From Varroa destructor (Eukaryota > Arthropoda > Arachnida > Mesostigmata > Varroidae): DNA of 64,000 nucleotides. The translations under genes and the position numbers were made by a program. The notes beneath the pieces were generated by a model that saw only the letters and a list, made by a program, of their open reading frames with translations, was not told the DNA's origin and made no database searches. Every line of letters begins with the position of its first letter. Position 1 is the stretch's first letter. Shown here piece after piece: positions 1 through 10,100 of this stretch. The stretch covers positions 25,811,388 through 25,875,387 of the forward strand of contig NW_019211459.1 in the NCBI RefSeq assembly GCF_002443255.2, given 5' to 3'.

Positions 1-1025
1 GCGCACCCCTCAACATTTTCATCGTCTACAGTTTGTCAACACCTATTATCAGATGAAAATTCGAGTAAGGAACTGTTGCGTGTCCTATAGAAAATATCAA
101 TCTCCATTTTCTATCCTTTATGCAATATACTCCTCACCATTCAAATATTTCTAGCGTCACAATATAAATAACGTGATTAAGATAATTCAGATGTAACTAC
201 TACTATATGAGGATCAACTCAGCTAATTAACTTATGCTTACTTGTGTTTGCGTGGAGCCTAAGTTGCCCAACACGATTGGCCATTAAATAGGATCGAATG
301 GCAGTAATTATGTATGACAAATATGAAACTTGCTTATTAGAAAAATCTATCCGCAATAGACACAATTTGTCTGTTTCTAGTCTGCAGGATTCAGTTGTAT
401 TAAATAGTGTTTATCCTATTAGCACGGGATCATTGTCAGACTGAATTTAACGGCCTTGCTTTTGCTACTAAGCCTATTATTGACTGGGATTTTCAATTGT
501 TAAGTTTCTGTTCTCCATCAAAGGTTGGTGAAAACACTAGGTAGGTAAGAAGGTTGTAAGCGAAAATACCGTACGTGAATAGTAGAAATGTCCCGATAAA
601 AGTGCCAGACCCGAATGACAGGAACGCACTGCTCGGTTGATCACAACTAGTATTTCACTCGGTAATTTACTATAGAATTATAATTTCTGAAGATGCGAAA
701 ACAGTAAAAAAAAAAAAAAAAAACAGTGCTTTAGGTCAGCTGGAACGACTCTAGGTCAGTTGGAAATGCTGCATCGTACGTACAATGTGCGAAATTTCCA
801 ATCATCGATAATTTTCCTGAAGCATTTGTTTGCCATGGACGAGAATAGGTTAAATCTCTATTGGTAGTGGGAAAGGACCAGGAAAAGAACACTATGAACG
901 TAAGGAGGACCCAGGTTCGGTGCTAGTGTTGAATAGGTTTACATATGAAGTGACAGGGCTATCTTGCAGAAATGGTATCAGTTCCTTAGTGCAGACAAAT
1001 CAGCTTTAAAGTTGAAAAGACTTAC
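1..1025 (-). other. Partial intron 9 of the SLC26 gene
   Basis: No minus-strand match to the next SLC26 block was found here, so the intron runs off the left edge. An 18-A run sits at 706-723. Nothing else is recognised. Confidence 0.6.
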
Positions 1026-1121
1026 CCCGTCGATCTTTGACAAATCCCAGTAACGTTTGAAGTCTTGAACCTGCATCACAATCTTCTTAAGCGATGTGAT
1101 GATTATTGCGGCAAGGATACA
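1026..1121 (-). CDS. SLC26 exon 9 (residues 439-470), last exon in the window
   Basis: The exon is 96 nt (32 codons), with acceptor ACATTTTCAG and donor GGG/GTAAGT. It encodes CILAAIIITSLKKIVMQVQD followed by FKRYWDLSKIDG, matching the family block LP-x-AVLAAI-x-I-x-x-LK-x-M-x-x-Q-x-x-D-x-x-x-x-W-x-x-SK-x-D. It is too short to appear as a long open frame and was found from splice signals plus family similarity. The next expected block (membrane helix with a DVDLG-like motif) was not found in 1-1025. Confidence 0.9.
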
Positions 1122-4100
1122 CTGAAAATGTATCAATCACCGCATCATTCGTTGTTATTCCAAAATAATTATTACTCAAATTTCAAGAAAAACGTTTAAT
1201 CCAACGTTTTATAGACATGGTGGTTAACGGTGTTCCTAGCGGCCAGGCATCTATTGTGCCACCTGGTGGATGTTAGGTTGATGTATCAATGCGCTCATTA
1301 ACTGGACCGAGCACTTCCTTTTACCGAAAATACTTTCTTCTGTCTTCTCGAATGTAAAACTGAACTGCACAATGACAGCAATTCTTTTGGTATCTTCATC
1401 GACTGTATTTTGCGAAACATCTCGGCCACTTTTACCTATCTACTAAAATATTTCAGTTTACCCACGATTCCAGGTATAGTAACCGGTACCTATATCATTT
1501 CGCCTCCAACCCTCTAACATTTTTTAAAAATTTATGCTTCAAACACTTGAGTGTCCCTTAATATGAATGCCTGAGCAAAATACAATACGCTTCCACGTCG
1601 TATAGAGACTATGTGTCATATTACTCACAATAGGGAGTTGTTCAAGGTAATGTCCTAGGAAAAGAATCATAAATAGAATGATGATAATGTTGACTACTGA
1701 TACGATTTGTGTTTTTCCTCCGGCGTTTTCCTGTACGGCACTGCGAGGAACGGAAGCAGCTATGGGGAAGCAGGAGAAAAATGATGACCAGATGTGGCCG
1801 ATGCCCAGTGCCAAGAATTCCTACAAGGGTAAAGCAGATGTCATCATTTGTCTGTATGTCTAGATTGAATACGCTCTGCCCTGACACTTAGTACACCACA
1901 GACGGGATTAAATACAGAATCATCTTCAGCTCTGTAATACGCCATTGTAATAATGAAAGCGACTATCGTAGCGGGTCGCTTTTCATTGTCAAAAAGCTGT
2001 CGTCACTCGCCCGAAGTGGCAACAGTAACAGTTCTATGTTACGTAAAAAAAATCCTGCTATTTATTATATTTTATTCATATCCTCCCGCCCAACCTTTTG
2101 GGGCCTAAGGAGTTTTCACAATGATTTTTAATTTTTTGTGCTAATTGAGGCTCTCACCTGGTTGGCGTCAACTTCATAGTTGTGCCTCTGTCCAAAAATG
2201 CGGCCCAGCGAAAGGGTAATGGCGAATGAAACCACGGCAATAGCAAATGCGTCCACCCAAATACGCGTCAGAAGGCTGGGGCTGAACGTAGGCGCTCGAG
2301 GAACTGGAAGCCTAATAGCGTGAAAAAATATTTCCTTAGAAGTCATCCGGGCGCTTCCAGCACGAATCGCACATTTGACATTAGGTACTACCTCCTAAAC
2401 TCAACTCAAGACAAACATTTCATTATTGCATCGAGTTACGTAAATCCAAAGTTATGTTTCTCTTAATATATCCTTTCTCTGAAACATCTGAGATAATATC
2501 AGACGGCTCACTTTTCAGGGACTTCACCGACAACCGCGATGTTGTAGATCTTGTCAAACTGCATTAGATATGACGCAGCCGTGAAGACGATCACGGTGAC
2601 AAGCTCGATTGGAACCGGAAGGCCACATCTATAATTGACCAAAAAAAGCATACAGTAAATACGAAATGAAGCACATTAAAAAGTGCTGGCCCAATTTCGT
2701 TCGTCTACATTTAGCATCATTACACACGTTCCCCTATTTTAGCGAGTGTAATAATGAATATTACACTCGCATATATTATTATTTTTTGTTTAGCCCTGTA
2801 GCATAGGTGAGATACTCAAGCGGACGCTGATAGCTGAGATACAAAAACTTGCTAGGTTCCACTTAAATAACGGCCCGAGGCTTACAACGATCATACATGC
2901 AATATTTCTTAAAATTATCCTCTATTCAAGACGTTTCTTGGGTTCACAGCACCGCAGGACGTAATAAGGACACTATTCATTCAACACCAGCGGTACCTAA
3001 ACGCTTCTGCTTACTTGCCCGAGGGCAAGTGCACAACGATTTAGGAAGCCGTTTTAGATTTAAAGCCGAAATATTTTTCGTGCCACCTATGATCAGACAT
3101 AATTTCTATATCGCACTAGCTCAAGATAGCGGCGTCCACTAGTGTTGTTAATTCTAGGAACTTCGCGGTTCTGGTCGACGTACTTGCGGACGAGGATTGG
3201 ATCAGGTACGATTTTCACGAAGAGAATGAGAACAATGGCGATTGAGGACACAATTAGAGTGGGTAAATGTATGTCGGATATTTGCGTGAAGAAGGATTCA
3301 AGCGTCTGAAAAGCGATCATAATGATGATTATTACTTGGTTAACTCTACTAATTGCAAGGTTTAATAAACCGATATATCAGTTCGACGTTTCTTACAAGA
3401 AAGTGCAACAATTGATAGATGATAAAATATTTCTTATATTAGTTGGTGTAGAAAAGATTGAGAGAAACAATCGTTAGAGTTACGCATTTCCAACCTGTAA
3501 TAACGGTTAGTCCGACCTAAAGCATGTTCCTGTAGATTTTTATTAGGCACGTTCGGTATTTGAAGGCGGAGGTACAAACCTTGTAAACAGTAAACATCCC
3601 AGAGAAGTGCGGGATTGGCAGACCAAAGATGGCGCCAACCTGGGACAGGGCTACTTGCACAGCCACACCTGTTGAAAATCCATTGACCATTTGTTCCGAT
3701 AAGAAGACGTTAAGGCAGCCTAGGTTAAGTAATCCGAATACCAACTGTTTGAAAAGCAAACGTAAACAAAGAAGAATTTACGTATTGGCTTTATTTTCAT
3801 TTGATCAAACGACTTTAGGCGACAGAACGTATCGATCGAAAAAACTGTTTCTTACTGATCGAAAAACACTTACTTACTGATCAAGCCTTGCAACCCTTTT
3901 TCTGACGACGTTCGATTTATTTAGCAAAAGATTTCGCAATGTATAGGAAATGTCAGCATTTGGCTTTTCTGTTTGTTTTCGTTTAATTCAGGCACAATGA
4001 TGGCACAGGAAAAGCACTCTCGCAGTGGTCCATTAAGCACTCCATACTGGTTAGTCTCGTAAACATTCTGAAGCCCTTGAAATTTAGATATTTAGTGAAA

Positions 4101-7100
4101 CGATTTACTAAAACAGGCAATAACAGCATAGGGCGCAAAGCGACCGCTATCATTGTTGTAAGTCGTATTCGGTTTGTGCTACATGAGTGGCTGAATTATA
4201 TTCTCTACTCCGTCTAGAATATGCCTGTCAATTCCAAGAGCTTAAAGATACATATGTTGAATGGTTTGACACAAGTACTTACTATATTTCACACAACGAG
4301 TACGGAGCATAAAACAGAACTTTCAAGTTCACTTGATTGTTGTTTAAGCCAGATTAAATTAATAACTAATGTATCAATTGGCAACAACTTTCAATGATTG
4401 AGTTTCTTGTGATTACTCCTAGCAACAAACACTTCTTAGCCCGCCTGTAACCCTAGCCTGTGGGGGCTTACATTACTTGATGCCAGAAATTGCCATCTAT
4501 AGAGATCTGAATAGATTTTATGAACCTGATGGCAAGCACCTATTTTTTCAACATTAGCACATTGTTCTGTTTGTAAACACGATCAGTAAAACGTATTCGC
4601 TGTAAATATGTGTCTATTTTCTCGAACATGAATCTAGCTTGACAGTTATGCTACGCTGGAGCATCGTAATCCAATTGAATTCATTTTCTCCTTATCGGAT
4701 TTAAAGGGTTAGAGCGATATTTCCAGTTTTCTCCGCGTCCCCCTTGTCCGGCTACACTGTATCACGATATAGTGCACGCGCCCTTCAACCCTTCTGACTC
4801 GACGGTGGCGTGGGTTTGCAGCGACAAACAATTAAGCCAGCATATCTATTGCTGAAGTGAATAGAAAATGCAGTATTTTCGCCAGACAGACAATCCGGTT
4901 GAGTACAAAGCTGTTGGCGCTCTTTGCTTAGCTTGTAGCATCGGCACTGCTTTTCTCTACGGTGCTACCGATGCTGGTCGAGCCTTCACTCACTAGAAAA
5001 TCTGTGAGTCAATCGATTTTCGTTTGCGTGCGTATTGCCTTGATCAGAAGCTTAGAACCTGCCGATGCCTGCCCGTTTCAGGGCCATCTACGTCGGCCTA
5101 TCTGACTAGCATCGATGTAACAGGCCTGGCTCCTGCGATGCGCCCTCTATAGAAGCTCTCGATCGACGCGGAGACCGAGTGACTACAGCTATAACTACTA
5201 CGATTACTCCTAGAACAACCATTGCGGTGAGATAAAAAAAAAAATAATATTTCTATGCTTGAAAGGCATGTTTCATCACCACAAACGTTCACGCCTCCCA
5301 CAAGCATCTGTAATCCGTGTATATGCCGAGTACTTTGCCACAAGAATGATCCCATGAAAGAATTTCCACTTACTGACGCTGATAGAGAGAGCTTTATACT
5401 GAATAGGGCCGATGACGGGGCAATGCTTCGACTACGCTTCATGTGGGCTTTGCTACAGAATTGTCATCATACAACTCATTAGGTGGAGTGAAAATTGTGG
5501 AATTTTAGCATAATTTAATCATCAACGCCAACAACGGAAATGATCTGTGTTGTTCGATAAAAACGATTCTGGTTCGCTATTAGGTGGGGTATTATTCAGA
5601 AATGAGAGTTAACGCTTTCCAGGACAGACAAATAGATTCCAAGGTGGAAAAAAGATAGTGGCAAACATTTCGTATTGTACTGGCAGAGCACAGTCCTTTG
5701 ATAAGACAAAATATAAATATTTTTTCTGCAAATCAAGCATTTCATGCACGAATCAATGATACTTATGCATGGAGGCAATCGAAATACAATCACGATAACA
5801 CAGTACAAAAAGCTGTTAGATCACCGACGAGTCCAACTGTTACAAATACACGCGCGAATTCCCTGTAGAAGCAGTGGCAGTCATAGCTAGAATAAAGGAG
5901 ATCTGGATACATGGGTCAAGCGATCTTCTAAACATGTGACATTTAGCTAACGCGTTACTGAAAACGTACTAAGCGTGAACGATTTCGCCCTTTCGATTAC
6001 TTTGCTATACTAGCATCATCGTTTATAGACAAGAGATCACATGCAGTCTGTGCTCGCGACAGACTTCTATGGGGGAATCATCGAGTCTGCGATCACGGCT
6101 AAGACCGTAGTTCGCTGTTCGGTAGAAAGAATTAACGACTGGTGGTAGCGGTGATAAAATAGAAATAGGTTCCTATAGTTGATCCAAGGGAGCGACTGCC
6201 TTACCTCAGTAAAGTACGAACCTTCAAAATGGAGTTATATGGCACCACGGTTTGAGAATACAGCCAAAAATAGGTTCACCTGAAAACCCGGTCTGCGAGA
6301 TTTCTCGAACCGTAGGAAAGCTACTTAAAATTGATTCAACCCTTATGCATTATCAGCTCTCTTCTCCAGTCGTTTTATTGTATATCTTGGGTAAAAACTC
6401 CATTAGCGTACTTCGTTCAACTAATACGACATGCGCTTTTAAGAAATTATCTGTGCTATCTGGCGTTTTAGTTTTAAGCCTTTTGTCAGCTAAGCTAAAA
6501 GTTAGAAACACATTTGCTCTTCGCTCACTTATAGCTTTTCACACCTGCCCTTTTTTTGCGTACTTTATTACACAGGCCATACTCCTCCAGCCGAAACCTT
6601 TAAACTTCACCTGTATAATTCCGACAGTTACGCAGAGAGCCGAGGTGACCTCCTGAACGGAAAATACGTTTCCATTAGCCGGATCGAATACGTCATGGAC
6701 GGGGTGTGACGTGTGGGACATGTCGCCGACAATCTGACGGACCACCCCTCCAGTCATCATGGATATAATGGCATCGGCCCCCACAGACGCCTGCTTGACC
6801 GTCCCGAAAAGAATGTACATCATCATTGGGAACATTGAATTGTACAGCGCAAATACAGGCGGTACTGCGGCTAGCAGGGTGTATCCAAGACCTGTAACAA
6901 ACATAATTATGGCTCGTGGTTAGCTAAAGGTAGATCGTCTACTTAACCTCGATTTTGAGTTTTCAATGGCTTGGATCATGGGTATAAGCCATACATGATT
7001 ACCCTAAGACTGGAAATAACAGGGCTAAAATGATTAGAGATCCTACCGAAACAATACCCACTTGCAGAGAGGGGCCCGTACACGTAACAATTTAAAAATA

Positions 7101-10100
7101 CGGCTATTGAATTTGAACAAAATTATGCATACAGACTACGCCATCGTACGTTGAAAACTGCTATTCCAAAATTTGGCAATAGAACCTACTGTATGGAGGG
7201 GATAGACGATAACGTTAAGCAGACGAAATAAACTACTTACTCTGAGGTACTTGAAACATCGCAACAGTGAAACCCGTAACAATGTCGGCTACGAGATAAT
7301 CTTTGACGCGGTACGAAGCCAACCATGAGACGACAGGGAATAAACGAAAGATCGAACGCCTGCATCCAGCGGCTGACGGGGTCATTGAGCGACCGATTGT
7401 CTTCCATCGGTGATTCTGCCCGAAATTCAGACGAATAACGACAGATCTAAGGTTAGTTATGAGACGATGAACGTCTGATCCGCCGGCTAGCGAATTTTTA
7501 GGCGGCCTTAATTAGAAACTCCCCTAACGGTGTTTAGCAAATGGATTTTAGCGTCTGATTGCACACGTTCAGATTATGCCCTTTAAATCATAGTAACTCG
7601 TAAATATACAGCAGTAGACTTGTGCACAGATCAATTCACAGTGCATGTATTGCAGTACAATTAGAAAAAAAAAAGATTAGCCATTGCGCAGTAAGTTTAG
7701 ATAGAACATTAAACACCGCAAGTTATCAAATGCCACTAGCTATACCGTATAAACGTGCGTCACGTGCTCTGTAGATTACTATTATATCAGACAATCGTAA
7801 ATGGTTACTTTCTATATCAAGTGTGCTGCTCGAATAATTCACTTTTCCTTTCATTTTCTATTAATATTACTGTTTTTTTTGAGTAAACAACTTGGTGAGT
7901 CCATCCAATTCAATAGGTACATAGTTGTTGCTGCTGCTCTATTTCCATCGCCTGTCATCGTCCCCACTTGTTCGCTGACAAACCGCAAATTGTGCCGTTG
8001 ACTGACGGCAAATGTACACTAAAAAGGATTAGTAAGAGTATTTTTGTTGTCAAGCTCGACAACAATTATGCTTCCAACGACAGATTGAGAGCGAGCTACT
8101 ATAGCTGGGTAATCATGATGGCGATAGGGGTTCCAAGTCAATTATTCGACGGTGCGTTTATCCACTTGTTCATAAGGTTCGTTAGCTTAATCTTCCTCGC
8201 CGGAAAATGGCCGCAGAGCAGACGGGGTCAAACAGTCACTGAAACATTGCTGCCACCGCCGATCCACGGACAGTGTGTCTTGTCCAATACAACTGTGGAG
8301 TTTCCGCGTAAGCCTTTATATTGCTTCTCATTTTTAGCGTTATCGTCGTTGTTCGCTGGCGTGTACGCAGACGAATGAATGAATGAATGAAACTCTCCTT
8401 CTACGTTTTGTTTTCGTCTCGAATCAACACGACGACGACGACGCGATGGGCAGCGTCCAGGCTCGCCCGTGACTGTCCGTCTGTTTGCCTGTGGCGTGTC
8501 TGCATGAGGCGACACCTCGTCTACCCGAACTTCGTTTGACGTTACCAGATGCCTACTTGTTGGCCTGATGCGTAACCGGTAAAACAACCGTTGGCTGGTA
8601 GCTGACTGTGAACTAGCGACCACCACTGCTGATTGGTAAACGAGCCCTAAGGACTTGTGTTGTTGCTGTTGTTCATTTGGGTAGTAAAATTGCAAACCAG
8701 CCAACAATCGTCGTCTATAGCTGTGTCGAACTATGAACTATGCTTGGACTACGTTGACGCTTTCCTATATTACCTTAGAACGGGGGTGATAGTCCACTTA
8801 AAGCTGGACAGCCTAATGCATTGCAGCTGGCATGTGGGAATGTTGATACGTGTCGAAAGGCGCTAAGCGACGCTGAAGACACCGCTCGTACTTCCGAACT
8901 GTTACTACCAGCCGCGCGAACAGCAGGAGCTGACTTCATTTAAAGGCGGCTCGCATCGTAGAAACGCTTATGAACGCCTGTCCGTGCGGGGCCCCCCAAA
9001 TATACGGAAATATGGTACATTCGCTTTCGCGCACTTACGCGATCCACTATCAGCGTTGCTAGTGCCACAACAACGAATACCAGTTTACTAGCGTACGCTC
9101 TCCTCTAAACCAGGGGCTACCGGTTTGAGTCAAACCGCCCGTTACTATTGTGACTATCGCGGCCGCAATGACAAAGAGTGACCCCACGGACATGTGGCCA
9201 TTGTCAGCGCTAATCGGCACGCGTAAGGCCTTCTAGCTGTGCGTTTCCTTGACCGGCTCGTCTAATTGGCATACTAAAATGTTTTTGTTATTTTGGCAGC
9301 AGGACGTGCTGCGAGCATTTGAATCAGGGCTGGACCGAGGAAAGGCGTTCCGGAACCACTCGTACTCACGTATTCGACTTCGTTCAACACCTTGCTATGA
9401 AAATACGAAATATTCAGCATTCGTTAATAGACTGTGTGGCTTAAGTAGGGCGACATAAACATATTTACAGGTTTTGTTTATGGTTGCTTGCTGTCAACAG
9501 ATCCACTCGTTAGGTACGAGCGCAAATTGTCTTATCTGCGACATAATAAATCCGTTCTCTGGGCAATGAAAAGTGGCGCTGGAGAGGTGTTTGATAAGCA
9601 ATGAAGGTAACGAACGTTTGTACAGAGATTTATTTGAGAACGGTCAAAGTATAGAAGCGATTTAAAAAGATTTTTCGTGACCTGCACCCGATGACGACTG
9701 AGTAGGCCTAGCGGAAAGAGGATAGTTTAAGCGTGCAGCGGGTGACCGAAGCAATAGTACCTGATGACCTGATGTCGGTTTTCGGCGTTCCCGTTTCGTG
9801 GAGGCTTTATCAAGGAATGATTTCAAAGTACCTTAAATGTCTCTCATAACCGACATAATCAGTATAGAGCTCAAGCTAAGTGAATGAGAAAACAGTTGGC
9901 GTCGTTGGGCAAATACTTAGAATAATGACCTTCATTATTCACTTTTAAATTTACTTTAAATCATTAGACTTAAAATCATTTTCAGTAAAACATTAATTCA
10001 GATTAATAGCAAAGTATAACAATTATGTCTCCGGAAATCTTCGAAAATTTAAGGGTTGTATAGCTAGCTAAGGTCAAGAAAATGCAGCTTGGTTTATAAA

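Larger units (their letters stand above)
1122..7240 (-). other. SLC26 introns 2-8
   Basis: Intron sizes are 349 (6892-7240), 2866 (3745-6610), 274 (3306-3579), 555 (2629-3183), 200 (2312-2511), 337 (1821-2157) and 507 bp (1122-1628). All use GT-AG. The 2.9-kb intron 3 holds an imperfect foldback at 4937-4975 and chance open frames on both strands. No nested gene is visible. Confidence 0.8.

Noticed and set aside
6252..6656. 134-codon plus-strand frame
   Set aside because: Overlaps SLC26 exon 3 and its downstream intron in antisense. It is a shadow frame.
8228..8707. 159-codon minus-strand frame, longest in the window
   Set aside because: It contains no ATG (opens at TTG) and no recognisable domain, and is Arg/Ser-rich from CpG composition. 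A rough chance estimate for 64 kb in six frames allows a few frames of this length.
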